Positions 34,462 through 43,190 are shown, counted from the stretch's first letter. The stretch: 64,000 nucleotides of DNA from Alphaproteobacteria bacterium (GCA_028285105.1 JANQQE010000030.1:310001-374000); one strand, 5' to 3'. Program-made: numbers and translations. Notes: a model not told the origin generated them from the letters alone.

Positions 34462-35898
34462 CTATTCCGCACGCTCAGCCACGGGCTTTTCAGCGACCGG
34501 TTTGTCAGACACCGGCTCTTCAGATACGGATTCATCCGCCGCCACATCGCTAGCAGAATCACTTGCTTGACCGGCATCGGGTGAAACTTCACCCGCCGTC
34601 AAACCCTCGATGGCTTCGCTTTCCGATCCGCCAGCAACTGCATCAGCCTCACCAGTTTCTTCTGTATTGGCTTCATCAGTGCCAGATTCACCGGCTTCTG
34701 CCCGTTTCGCATCCTCAGCCGCTGCCAATTCCTTGGCGGCTTGCTCTTCGGTTGCGAACCTTTCTGCCGCGGCCTTCGCAGCTTCGACCAGTTCGGCGGC
34801 TTGCTTTTCTTCCAACTCCAACTCAGACACCAGCGGTTCGACACCAACCTCATCGATGTCCGCAAGGTTGATAATGCCCATCGCCAAAAACTTCTCAATG
34901 AGGATGTCGTCAACGCCCTCGATCTCGCGAAGGGCAGTGCTCATCTGATCGATGCCCTTGTCGTAATCGGACGGCGTGAGGATATCGATGTCCCATCCCG
35001 TCAAACGGGCGGCAAGCCTCACGTTCTGACCACGCTTACCGATCGCCAGCGAAAGCTGATCCTCAGCCACCACGACCGACGCCCGACCCATCTCAAAACA
35101 AAGGGCCGTCTCCTGCACTTCGGCAGGCTTAAGGGCGTTGGCAATCAACACCTGCGACGATTCGTTCCACCGCACGATATCGATTTTTTCACCGTTGAGT
35201 TCGTCAACAATGTTGCGAATGCGACTGCCGCGAACACCGACACACGCACCCACCGCATCGACCTTTGAATCGATTGAAGCAACAGCCACCTTCGTTCGGT
35301 AACCAGCTTCTCTTGCGAGCGCCTTAATCTCGATGATGCGTTCGCCAACTTCGGGCACCTCCAGATCGAACAATCGCCGGATGTAATCCGGATGCGTACG
35401 CGTCAGCACAATTCGCACCTCGTGCGGCTGCTCGCGCACGTCGAGAATCATGCCGCGAACGCGCTCACCCGGATGGTGCGTCTCACCAGGGATTTGCTCG
35501 CTTCTGGGCAGAAACCCTTCGGTCCGCCCCAGGTGCAAGACCAGTGCGCCACCTTCGTAGCGCGCCACCGTCCCGGTGATGATTTGACCAACACGTTCTG
35601 AGAATTCTTCAAACAGACTGTCTCGCTCGGCTTCGCGAAACTTCTGGATCATTACCTGCTTCGCCGTCTGAGCCGCGATGCGTCCCAACTCTTTCATGCT
35701 GATGGGTTCGTCGTCGCGCGTGGCGTTGATTTCACCCGTGGTGCGATCGATGCGTACCATCACATCGTTGGCGGCACCGTATGCTTTTCGAGCGGCAGAA
35801 AGCATCGCCATCTCGAGGTCCTCAAACACCATCTGCTTGTCGATGTTTTTTTCGCGACTGATGTGCTCAACAACCTTGAGCAACTCTTGATTCATCAT
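34462..35898 (-). CDS. nusA: transcription termination/antitermination protein NusA
   Basis: About 478 residues. The N-terminal RNA polymerase-binding domain (LLKVVEHISREKNIDKQMVFEDLEMAMLSAARKAYG) is followed by S1 (VGQIITGTVARYEGGALVLHLGRTEGFLPRSEQIPGE), KH1 and KH2 (AVGACVGVRGSRIRNIVDELNGEKIDIVRW; EDQLSLAIGKRGQNVRLAARLTGWDIDI). A helix-hairpin-helix segment (EGVDDILIEKFLAMGIINLADIDEVG) and a long acidic Ala/Glu/Ser tail end the protein. The start is taken at the ATG-ATG at 35898/35895; a frame to 35931 exists. rimP, usually just upstream, is absent; the next gene upstream is an ABC ATPase. Confidence 0.95.
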   Translation of the reverse strand: MMNQELLKVVEHISREKNIDKQMVFEDLEMAMLSAARKAYGAANDVMVRIDRTTGEINATRDDEPISMKELGRIAAQTAKQVMIQKFREAERDSLFEEFSERVGQIITGTVARYEGGALVLHLGRTEGFLPRSEQIPGETHHPGERVRGMILDVREQPHEVRIVLTRTHPDYIRRLFDLEVPEVGERIIEIKALAREAGYRTKVAVASIDSKVDAVGACVGVRGSRIRNIVDELNGEKIDIVRWNESSQVLIANALKPAEVQETALCFEMGRASVVVAEDQLSLAIGKRGQNVRLAARLTGWDIDILTPSDYDKGIDQMSTALREIEGVDDILIEKFLAMGIINLADIDEVGVEPLVSELELEEKQAAELVEAAKAAAERFATEEQAAKELAAAEDAKRAEAGESGTDEANTEETGEADAVAGGSESEAIEGLTAGEVSPDAGQASDSASDVAADESVSEEPVSDKPVAEKPVAERAE

Positions 35899-36252
35899 GG
35901 CATCTGTACCCTGGCTTTCATGTCGTTGCATGGATTACCGGCGTCCATGCGCGCCCGAATTACTAAATTGCACTTTATGAACTTCAGCTATCCAATCTGA
36001 ATGGCCATGCATCTATGCCGACCGTTGCCAGCCGACTCAGCCATGCAGCTTTCAACAAAAAACAAAAAAGCGGGCGCTAGAGGCAAACCCACTTTCGAAC
36101 CGACACGAACCCAACATGGCAAGATTCTGCCTTATCGCATCGGCTTTGCTCCACGCAGCGCGGACAACTGTCCGCTCGATTTCTCAACCAGCCGCATCGC
36201 ACAGACCCTGACTACATCGCACAGATCGAACATCGCACAGAATGGTGACGGA
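35899..36252. other. intergenic region with a triple CATCGCACAGA repeat
   Basis: This 354-bp stretch between ugpC-like (stop 36253) and nusA (start 35898), both on the minus strand, has no supportable gene. CATCGCACAGA occurs three times (36195-36205, 36215-36225, 36231-36241). Near 36055-36076 the minus strand reads AGCGCCCGCTTTTTTG, a weak terminator-like sequence that could end the ABC ATPase transcript. The nusA promoter should lie in the lower part, but no clear -35/-10 pair was seen. Confidence 0.4.
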
Positions 36253-37431
36253 TCAGTTCGCACTGGCGTCAACTCCCGCAAACGAACCTTCGCGGCTCGC
36301 ATCGATTTGTCCTTCGTATGTCAAGTTCATGCCACACTCGCCCGGTTCAAAAATATGGACGTTGCCAACATCAAACGAAACACCAACAGTGCCACCTTCT
36401 GTCACTTTCGTATCGACCGGAACGCGAGCCACCAGCGATTGGCTGCCGGATGCGGTCTGGTCGGGGCACTGCAAGTAAACGTCAGCATCTCTGCCGAGTA
36501 CTTCAACCATCGAAACCGCAAGCCTCAAACCGCTGCTTGCTTCCGGATCAATCCGAATGCCTTGAGGCCGAACGCCGTAAACCGCGGCATCGCCAACGCA
36601 TCCGCTTAAGATCGTCTGACTTCGGACGGGCAATTCAAGCTGACCGAAGCCGGCATCGAAAACCAACCTGTCGCCCCGCTCGACGATCCTGCCGTCGAGA
36701 AAGTTCATCGGTGGAACCCCGACAAACCCGGCAACAAACCGATTGAGCGGCTGCTCGTATATCTCGCGAGGCGCTGCACATTGCTGCAATTCGCCCCGAT
36801 GCATCACAGCGATCCTGTCGCCCAGCGCCATCGCTTCTTCTTGATCGTGCGTGACGTAGATCGACGTCGCTTGCAAATCGCGGTGAAGTCGCTTCAACTC
36901 CGAACGCATCTTCACCCGAAGCCGGGCATCGAGATTCGAGAGCGGCTCGTCAAACAAGAACGCCTTGGGCGTCCTAACGATCGCTCGTCCTACTGCCACC
37001 CGCTGCCGCTCGCCCCCGGAAAGAGACTTGGGCTTGCGATTCAGCAAATGCTCGATCCCAAGCATCCGGGCTGTTTCAGTCACTTTCTCGTGAATCTGAG
37101 CCTTGGGCACCCGGCGCATCTTCAAGCCAAACGCCATATTCTTGAACACTGTCATGTGCGGATACAGTGCGTAATTCTGAAAGACCATCGCGATGTCGCG
37201 ATCTTTGGGAGCCACCTCATTGACGACCCGGTCACCGATCGTCACCGTCCCGCCGGTGGGCGTCTCCAAACCGGCAATCATCCGAAGCGTTGACGTCTTT
37301 CCGCACCCGGAAGGGCCCACCAAAACCAACAACTCGCGGTCTGCCACCTCAAGCGTGACATTTTCGACGGCTCGAACGGGCGGCTTGCCTGGGTAAATCT
37401 TCGAGAGGCTATCCAGTCCAACCACCGCCAT
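36253..37431 (-). CDS. ugpC: ABC transporter ATP-binding protein, UgpC/MalK type
   Basis: 392 residues. Walker A GPSGCGKT (39-46), Q-loop QNYALYPHMTV, signature SLSGGERQRVAVGRA, Walker B AFLFDEPLSNLD and H-loop VTHDQEEAM are all present. After residue 240 come TOBE/OB-fold regulatory domains (FVGVPPMNFLDGRI; YGVRPQGIRI) as in MalK, UgpC and MsmX, which energise sugar or glycerol-phosphate importers and can serve several permeases. No permease or binding protein is next to it, so this is a stand-alone ATPase. A near-consensus promoter lies 72-99 bp upstream. The symbol is by family resemblance; the imported substrate is not known. Confidence 0.88.
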   Translation of the reverse strand: MAVVGLDSLSKIYPGKPPVRAVENVTLEVADRELLVLVGPSGCGKTSTLRMIAGLETPTGGTVTIGDRVVNEVAPKDRDIAMVFQNYALYPHMTVFKNMAFGLKMRRVPKAQIHEKVTETARMLGIEHLLNRKPKSLSGGERQRVAVGRAIVRTPKAFLFDEPLSNLDARLRVKMRSELKRLHRDLQATSIYVTHDQEEAMALGDRIAVMHRGELQQCAAPREIYEQPLNRFVAGFVGVPPMNFLDGRIVERGDRLVFDAGFGQLELPVRSQTILSGCVGDAAVYGVRPQGIRIDPEASSGLRLAVSMVEVLGRDADVYLQCPDQTASGSQSLVARVPVDTKVTEGGTVGVSFDVGNVHIFEPGECGMNLTYEGQIDASREGSFAGVDASAN

Positions 37432-37502
37432 TTGTGCGCAAACCCCTGCCGGTAAGGGCAGTTAGCCGGTTTTGACAAAAACCACCCCTTCGGCTTTTGG
37501 TC

Positions 37503-37530
37503 ATTATAAATCCAAGCTTGAGAGTGTCAA
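37503..37530 (-). promoter_or_regulatory. near-consensus sigma70 promoter for the UgpC-like gene
   Basis: On the minus strand, TTGACA (37530-37525), a 16-bp spacer and TATAAT (37508-37503) form a full consensus pair. Transcription should begin near 37496, giving a leader of about 65 nt before the ATG at 37431. The leader contains CTGCC-GGTAA-GGGCAG, a small hairpin close to the start codon. The remaining gap up to 37810 holds no gene and must contain the secretin promoter on the other strand. Confidence 0.7.
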
Positions 37531-37810
37531 TTCAGGGAGTTGTCAGTCGAGCCTTGGCAACCATGACACCATGCCCCCAATCGGATAGCTGGGAAGCCTG
37601 TACATATTCGGCAATGCCAGACTGATTCGCATATTCCGCGCAAAATACCCAAACTAAAGCGCCTGCAAACGTTGGCATCTCAACGAATCTGAAGTTTGCG
37701 ATGGGACGTCCGCTCGATTCTTGTTGTCGTCGCGCCTTGCTGAATGTAGTCTCGTCAAGCTGTCAAAGATCATTCGGGGCCAACCGCATTTCCTACCGGA
37801 GCGAATTATC

Positions 37811-39073
37811 ATGATCGAATCGCGCCAACGTTTCACACGCCATGGGTCAATCCATACACCGCTGACAATCCTCGCCGCGATGCTGTTGTTGGGAAGCGGT
37901 TGCGAAATGACCATTCCCGGAGGAAATGGCAACAACGACGACAGTAGTTCGATGGATATGTCAACCAATGGCGCCGACTCAGACGTTATGCCGGACGACA
38001 GCGATGTCGGGGACGATGGGGTCAACGCATCCGCGAAGATCGAACTCGTGCTGACAGCCCTTGCGACGGACGCCGACTTTCTGGACACGCTCGGCATCAC
38101 ACTCGATCAATCCCTCGCCGTCGAATCGAGAAACTCCACACAAGCCACACCGGCAGATGAAGCCGCATCACGATCGCGTCGCGTGCGCGTCGCAGCCGAC
38201 CCGCAGTCGCTTCAAAACACGATCGCGGTTTCGCCTTCGTTGGTCGGTGGGATTGAGAATCGGCAGGTCATGATTGGCGTAAAGTTCGTCGAAGTCACGC
38301 CTGTACCCATCGCTTTCCCCATCGACGCCTCGGACAACGAAGCGATTAAGGCATTCATGGCGCCGCCGCCCAACGGGCTCAATTTCCTTTCGCAAGACGA
38401 CATCGTGGAATTACCAGAGCTCAACGACCTCAATGGCGGTGTGATACTAGATTCTACGACCACACCCGAACTCGATTCGATTCAGGCAACGCTACTTAAC
38501 AACACCGACATCAATGCCATTCTAGCTGCCGCCAACGAAAACGAGCAGAACATCGTCTTGAATGCGCCGAAAGTGACGGTCCTTAACGGCCAATACACGT
38601 CATTCATTCACCGCAACGAATTCGCCGACAGCACCGACTTGGAACCCGAATTCAAAATCGGGAAGGATACCGTTGACGAGGAGGTCCCATTCGTTCAATC
38701 GGGTTTCGTGCTTGATGTCATCCCGCAAGTCAACAGTGACGGATCCGTGACATTGACCATTGTCCCAGGCACGCGCGGTATCGTGTTCGCCCAGGCACAG
38801 ACCGTTCAGATCAATGGCGTGGAAGTCTTTATCGAATTGCCGGTCTTTCAGCGTTCGACTGTAGAAACATCGGTTTCGGTTCCTGACGGGGGCACCATCC
38901 TGCTCGGCGGTATCAAACGACTTGCAGAAGGCGATGTTGAGCATGGCCTCCCCGTTCTGTCGAAGATTCCGTACGTCAGCCGATTGTTCACCAACACCGC
39001 CGCAATTCAAGATTCTCAGTCGCTGATGTTGATGGTGACCCCTCGAATCATCATCCAAGAAGAGGATGAATAA
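37811..39073 (+). CDS. orphan secretin-domain lipoprotein
   Basis: 420 residues from ATG 37811. The N-terminus (SIHTPLTILAAMLLLGSGC) looks like a lipoprotein signal with Cys31 as the lipid site. An acidic Asp/Ser-rich linker follows. The middle has VMIGVKFVEVTPVP, the strand that opens the secretin domain. The end has VSVPDGGTILLGGI and GLPVLSKIPYVSRLFTNTAAIQDSQSLMLMVTPRII, the most conserved secretin (type II/III secretion, PilQ) block. The protein is shorter than usual secretins: no clear N0 or N1 domain, only about 150 residues of unknown sequence before the core. No pilus or secretion genes are adjacent. It probably forms an outer-membrane ring or partners a larger secretin. Confidence 0.82.
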   Translation: MIESRQRFTRHGSIHTPLTILAAMLLLGSGCEMTIPGGNGNNDDSSSMDMSTNGADSDVMPDDSDVGDDGVNASAKIELVLTALATDADFLDTLGITLDQSLAVESRNSTQATPADEAASRSRRVRVAADPQSLQNTIAVSPSLVGGIENRQVMIGVKFVEVTPVPIAFPIDASDNEAIKAFMAPPPNGLNFLSQDDIVELPELNDLNGGVILDSTTTPELDSIQATLLNNTDINAILAAANENEQNIVLNAPKVTVLNGQYTSFIHRNEFADSTDLEPEFKIGKDTVDEEVPFVQSGFVLDVIPQVNSDGSVTLTIVPGTRGIVFAQAQTVQINGVEVFIELPVFQRSTVETSVSVPDGGTILLGGIKRLAEGDVEHGLPVLSKIPYVSRLFTNTAAIQDSQSLMLMVTPRIIIQEEDE

Positions 39074-39109
39074 TAGCATTCTTGTTTCTAAATCCGAGTC
39101 GCTTCCGCC

Positions 39110-39514
39110 ATGAAACCAAAGCTGTTTCGCATCCTGGTGCCAGTCCGTGACATTGAACGGGCCGCCACTTTTTACGCGACGATTCTAAATTTCAAGGGAA
39201 TCAGGGTCTCACACGGGCGACATTATTTCGACTGCGACGGGACGATTCTCGCCTGCTTCGACCCCATTGCCGACGGCGACGGTTATGACGCGAAACCCAT
39301 AACGGAATTCATTTACGTTGCGGTCGATGATCTTGAAGATGCACACGATCGATGCCAAAACGCTCATGCTGACTTCGACGTCGAAGACATACACGGCGAT
39401 CCGGCGCATGCGATTGCATCGCGCCCATGGGGCGAACGCTCGTTTTATTTCAAGGATCCGTTTGGAAACAAACTTTGCTTCGTGGATCGATCGACGTGTT
39501 TTACGGGTTCTTAG
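39110..39514 (+). CDS. VOC family (glyoxalase/dioxygenase-like) protein
   Basis: 134 residues with the beta-alpha-beta-beta-beta layout of the vicinal oxygen chelate fold: LFRILVPVRDIERAATFYATILNF at the start and WGERSFYFKDPFGNKLCFVD at the end. The last motif (G..s.y..DPfGN..cf.) is typical of glyoxalase and bleomycin-resistance-like members. Metal ligands cannot be assigned with certainty. It lies 36 bp after the secretin gene on the same strand and may be read through from it, but no functional link is apparent. Confidence 0.8.
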   Translation: MKPKLFRILVPVRDIERAATFYATILNFKGIRVSHGRHYFDCDGTILACFDPIADGDGYDAKPITEFIYVAVDDLEDAHDRCQNAHADFDVEDIHGDPAHAIASRPWGERSFYFKDPFGNKLCFVDRSTCFTGS

Positions 39515-39533
39515 TCAACGACCGTGGCAAACG

Positions 39534-39875
39534 CTACAAGATAAAATCGAGTTGCAATCCGACAGAGCTCTTGCCTATCGATTGCGTACAGTGTGCGACT
39601 TTACAGGGAATCCATGGATCGCGGCTGTCCCGTCGAATCATCACGTTGCTGTATTCGGAGAGTTTGCTGCGGGTGCTGACGCCGATACCGCCGGTGCCGA
39701 TATCACGACACGTCACGTATGATACGTCACCGTCAACGAGCAACTCCATCTGCTGATACCACTCGTAGCGTGTGTTGGAGCGCTTGGCATCGTAGGCGTC
39801 GGAATGCCCATCGGCAGCGGCTTCGCAGATCCATTCGGCAATAACCGATTTGATGTCTACTGTGTTGGTCGTCAT
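39534..39875 (-). CDS. PilZ domain protein
   Basis: 113 residues from ATG 39875, which has GGGAG five bases before it; the frame back to 39962 adds an unlikely N-terminus. The C-terminal 80 residues show PilZ features: RxxxR as RSNTR, then CRDIGTGGIGV in the place of the D-x-S-x-x-G motif (Ser replaced by Gly), and a closing strand IGKSSVGLQLDF. PilZ domains bind cyclic di-GMP through these two motifs. With the Ser missing, binding may be weak. A second PilZ protein with an intact motif is encoded at 60062. Confidence 0.65.
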   Translation of the reverse strand: MTTNTVDIKSVIAEWICEAAADGHSDAYDAKRSNTRYEWYQQMELLVDGDVSYVTCRDIGTGGIGVSTRSKLSEYSNVMIRRDSRDPWIPCKVAHCTQSIGKSSVGLQLDFIL

Positions 39876-40178
39876 TTTTGCTCCCGTCGAAAACGCGACT
39901 TGGCTGCATGTGCAAAACGACCGGCCCGGCGACAGGCAGGATGTATCGATCGCGCGCGTCACCCATTACAACTTCCAATATGAATCGTAGAATTGTCGCG
40001 TCCGGTTAAGGAAATACGGTCCGCGAAACGCAAGCGAATTCCCCAATTCGCCGTACAGCATCAATGTGTTCAATCGGACATGACAAAGGGCGCACGAACC
40101 CCAGGCATTCCCGCCATCGATCAGCCTGCCTTAGAGCATCAATGTAGAATTGACGCGGAACCGATGCGAAGTGCGCGG

Positions 40179-41069
40179 CTATCTGAGGATTGAGCGCAGC
40201 GCGGTTTCGAGCGTCGCGTGTTCAAAGTCGAAACCCGAACTTTCAAGTCGGTTCGGTGTCGCACGGGTGCTCGACAGCAGCAATGCTTCGGCCATCTCGC
40301 CGAATGCCAATTTGGCTGCAAATGCCGGCATTGGAAAGATGGTTGGGCGTTTCAGTACGCTTCCCAGCGTCTTGGTGAATGTGCGGTTCGTCACCGCTTC
40401 GGGCGCAACGGTATTGACCGGACCGCTGAGTGACTCCGTCTTGATTGCATGGACGATCGCACGGGACACGTCGGTCAAAGATATCCAGCTCATGTACTGT
40501 TTTCCGTCACCCAGTACGCCGCCAACCCCGAGTTTGAACGGTGTCAGCATCTTCGCCAATGCCCCACCCTCGCGTCCGAGAACCACGCCGATGCGCATGT
40601 GAGCCACGCGGATTCCAGCATCGCGGGCGGGGTCGGCAGCCTCCTCCCATTCGCGGCAAACCGTCGGTAGAAAACCCTCACCGATGGAACTATCGTCCGA
40701 CATCACTGCCTCACCGCGATCGCCGTAGTAACCGACTGCCGACGCACAAACCAACACCGACGGTTTCATGTCGAGCTTTGCAAGTGCCTCACACAGAAGT
40801 CGCGTACCCACGACGCGACTGTCGCGAATCGACTGCTTGAGTTTTTCCGTCCATCTGCCGGCAGCGATGTTTTCGCCGGCAAGGTGAACGACGGCATCCC
40901 ACGGTCCACCGACCAGGTCGATCCTTTTCTCCGCCGGATCCCATGTGGGCTGACCCGCGTTGGCAGCCGCGCCGCGTTTCAGGGGTGTCACATCGTGACC
41001 TTCCGCGCTGAGTCGGCGCGTCAGATCAGTTCCGACCATTCCACTTGCCCCTGTCACAAGAATATTCAT
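40179..41069 (-). CDS. TIGR01777 family NAD(P)-dependent epimerase/oxidoreductase
   Basis: 296 residues from ATG 41069 with GGAG upstream. The Rossmann glycine motif VTGASGMVGTDL, the VHLAGENIAAGRWTEKLKQSIRDSRVVGTRLL block and the strongly conserved ALAKMLTPFKLGVGGVLGDGKQYMSWISLTDVSRAI assign it to the TIGR01777 subgroup of extended short-chain dehydrogenases. YGDRGE and YYG.R contain the catalytic Tyr region. The physiological reaction is unknown; relatives are sometimes linked to cell division (SulA annotation, considered unreliable). Confidence 0.92.
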   Translation of the reverse strand: MNILVTGASGMVGTDLTRRLSAEGHDVTPLKRGAAANAGQPTWDPAEKRIDLVGGPWDAVVHLAGENIAAGRWTEKLKQSIRDSRVVGTRLLCEALAKLDMKPSVLVCASAVGYYGDRGEAVMSDDSSIGEGFLPTVCREWEEAADPARDAGIRVAHMRIGVVLGREGGALAKMLTPFKLGVGGVLGDGKQYMSWISLTDVSRAIVHAIKTESLSGPVNTVAPEAVTNRTFTKTLGSVLKRPTIFPMPAFAAKLAFGEMAEALLLSSTRATPNRLESSGFDFEHATLETALRSILR

Positions 41070-41317
41070 TGCATTCGCTCCGGTTGCCCGTAGGAGTTTG
41101 TGCCAGCGCCGTTGGCTCACTCAAAACATTATCGGGCTACGATTCTCCAAGACCACCGTCTTCAACGCGAACTTCTTGGCATTTTGGCAAGATCGTATTG
41201 TAAGGTTGAACAAAATCCACCCTGCGGGTCATGGGCCGGTGCGTGATTCATTTAACGAACTGCCTGGCGCTTTTTTCATCATTTTCATTATCAATGACGG
41301 GATTGGGAGCAGAGACG

Positions 41318-41614
41318 ATGCATGACTACAATGATCAGCAAAACTCAAGCGGGTTTTTCGAGACAAGCACAAGCAACGAGTCCGCGTCCAAAATGACCAA
41401 ACGCGACTGGATGGCGGCGATGTGTCTTCAAGGCATTCTCGCCAACAAGAACACCACCAAAACGACGATGTGGTCCACCGCACAAAGCGCCGTGATGTAT
41501 GCCGATCAACTCATCGCTGCACTCGATTCTGACCTGTCTGCCGGCGTGCCCATGGTTCAGCCACCTGCATTCCCAGGCATCGCCATTCCCGTCGTACAAG
41601 CCACCGTCGACTGA
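41318..41614 (+). CDS. small phage-type hypothetical protein
   Basis: 98 residues from ATG 41318 (GGGAG eight bases upstream). KMTKRDWMAAMCLQGILANKN...AQSAVMYADQLIAAL follows the pattern of small phage-encoded proteins of the type LRDyfAg.amqgllA...Ay..ADamLa.R. The rest is Ser/Thr/Asn-rich, ending in a Pro/Val-rich tail. No other phage gene is near. It stands alone, 70 bp before a strong terminator. Function unknown; a domesticated phage gene is my guess. Confidence 0.55.
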   Translation: MHDYNDQQNSSGFFETSTSNESASKMTKRDWMAAMCLQGILANKNTTKTTMWSTAQSAVMYADQLIAALDSDLSAGVPMVQPPAFPGIAIPVVQATVD

Positions 41615-41684
41615 TCCGCCGCTCACGACTCTGCATCGTTTTCTCTTACCATTGCTTTGTGAGCAGGGCGAAACCACGGAAATG

Positions 41685-41724
41685 AAAAAAGAGCGCTACC
41701 CCATCGGATAGCGCTCTTTTTTTT
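41685..41724. terminator. strong bidirectional Rho-independent terminator
   Basis: AAAAAA (41685-41690), stem GAGCGCTA (41691-41698), 10-nt loop, stem TAGCGCTC (41709-41716), TTTTTTTT (41717-41724). The perfect 8-bp GC-rich stem, flanked by A and T runs, works in both directions. It separates the small plus-strand gene from the convergent gene at 41755. Confidence 0.9.
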
Positions 41725-41754
41725 CGATTGTGTCTTCGATTGCGGTTCGTCTCG

Positions 41755-42459
41755 CTAGCCGGATACGGGAACGGCGCCAGGCGACTGGGCGTTTGTTCCG
41801 CACGTTTGTTCGACCGACCGTTCCACGATTTTCATGTCCCGGATGCTGGCGTTCGAATCGGGATCGGTCTCCCCATTTTGGCGGAGCAGCGATGTCACTT
41901 CGGCGATCCCTTTTTGAATACATTCAAGGGCATCCTGCTGATTGCCCATGACAAAGCGGCGGTTGGCTTGTGCGATCCACTTTTGAGCCGTCAAATTGGG
42001 AACGACTTCCTGACGGGCTGCCGACAACTGCTGCGACGGATGGCGACGGCGGGCAAACGCAATAATCGCCAATCCGTGCTGAGCGTCGTCGCTTGCGGTT
42101 CTAAACAACGTCGATGCCGATTCAACATCGCCTTGGTTTTGGGCTTCGGTAGCCCCGTTGAAAGCGGCTTTTCGGCGCTGCTGAAACTGCGTGAATTCCC
42201 GATCCAATTCCATCCATTCCTGCGGGGTAATCGGGTTCCCTGTCGGCGTCTCGCTGTCGGGCTCGAATCGCGCCGACAGAAACTGAAGCGACGTGTCTCG
42301 ACCGCCGGGCCGCACACCGTCGGGCCGACCGACGAGCATCACTTGCACGACAGAAAGCGAATCCTGGTATTGAAGCATGGACCGGCCATCATTGGTCCGG
42401 AACAATCGAACGCGGTTTCTGCTCGTCATTGGTTGAACATCAAATTGATCGTGCGGCAT
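41755..42459 (-). CDS. conserved hypothetical protein
   Basis: 234 residues, soluble. The first 70 residues (YQDSLSVVQVMLVGRPDGVRPGGRDTSLQFLSARFEP) look like a small alpha/beta domain. The rest is helical with repeated Ala/Gln-rich units that might be degenerate TPRs, for example AQNQGDVESASTLFRTASDDAQHGLAIIAFARRRHP and QANRRFVMGNQQDALECIQKGIAEVTSLL. I do not recognise the family. It ends 31 bp before the bidirectional terminator and starts 362 bp from the rplT stop. That gap contains the rplT terminator but no gene. Confidence 0.6.
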   Translation of the reverse strand: MPHDQFDVQPMTSRNRVRLFRTNDGRSMLQYQDSLSVVQVMLVGRPDGVRPGGRDTSLQFLSARFEPDSETPTGNPITPQEWMELDREFTQFQQRRKAAFNGATEAQNQGDVESASTLFRTASDDAQHGLAIIAFARRRHPSQQLSAARQEVVPNLTAQKWIAQANRRFVMGNQQDALECIQKGIAEVTSLLRQNGETDPDSNASIRDMKIVERSVEQTCGTNAQSPGAVPVSG

Positions 42460-42761
42460 CTCTGATTACCCTCATCCTGGCGCGAAAATTAGCGCTTAAA
42501 GATTCCGTTACGAAATCTATATCGGGCACTTTGATGCCTCTGTTTATGTAGCCCAAGGACAAAACAAGGCTTCACCGACGATTGACACATTTATTGGGAC
42601 TTAGGCAGGGCTTTAGGACCAGGTATTCGTGGGATTTGCTTGATCGAAGTTCGTTTGCTCTCGAATCGGACAATGCGAAAGAGAGCATGTGTGAGATACC
42701 GTTTTATCGGCGACTGTTCTTGCTGAGCAAACGTGCAAGCGTTTCCTGCGGTCCGCGCATG

Positions 42762-42799
42762 AAAAAACCGGCCTGAACCGCGATGGATTCCGACCGGTT
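42762..42799 (-). terminator. probable terminator of rpmI-rplT
   Basis: On the minus strand AACCGG (42799-42794) can pair with CCGGTT (42771-42766), followed at once by TTTTTT (42767-42762). The loop of about 22 nt is long, and an alternative AACCG/CGGTT stem exists. It lies 23 bp after the rplT stop, the right place for its terminator. Confidence 0.55.
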
Positions 42800-42821
42800 G
42801 AATATTCTTGAAGAACTTCGA

Positions 42822-43190
42822 CTATGCAGCGATTTTTGCAGCGTGCTGCTTGGCAATTTCAACCAATTTATCGAAAGCGGCTGGGTCGTCGATGGCCAAC
42901 TCGCTGAGCATCTTGCGGTTGATGATGACCTGTGCTTCGTTCAATCCGAAGATGAAGCGACTGTAGGCGATGTCGCGCATCTTGCAGGCGGCAGAGATAC
43001 GCGTGATCCACAGCGATCGGAATTCGCGCTTGCGACGTTTGCGATCGCGGTATGCCGAAACACCCGCCCGTGTGACGGCAGTGACAGCCGTACGATAAAG
43101 TTTGCTACGCCCGCCCCGAAATCCACGGGCTTCACGAAGCAATCTGTGTTTCCTGCGATGTCGGGCAGCGCCTGTTCTTGCACGTGGCAT
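42822..43190 (-). CDS. rplT: 50S ribosomal protein bL20
   Basis: 122 residues. MPRARTGAARHRRKHRLLREARGFRGGRSKLYRTA and DRKRRKREFRSLWITRISAACKMRDIAYSRFIFGLNEAQVIINRKMLSELA are diagnostic for bL20, which binds 23S rRNA during early assembly. It lies 77 bp after rpmI, the usual order. infC, which normally starts this operon, is not found upstream. In some bacteria bL20 represses its own operon; no clear leader structure was seen here. Confidence 0.97.
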   Translation of the reverse strand: MPRARTGAARHRRKHRLLREARGFRGGRSKLYRTAVTAVTRAGVSAYRDRKRRKREFRSLWITRISAACKMRDIAYSRFIFGLNEAQVIINRKMLSELAIDDPAAFDKLVEIAKQHAAKIAA

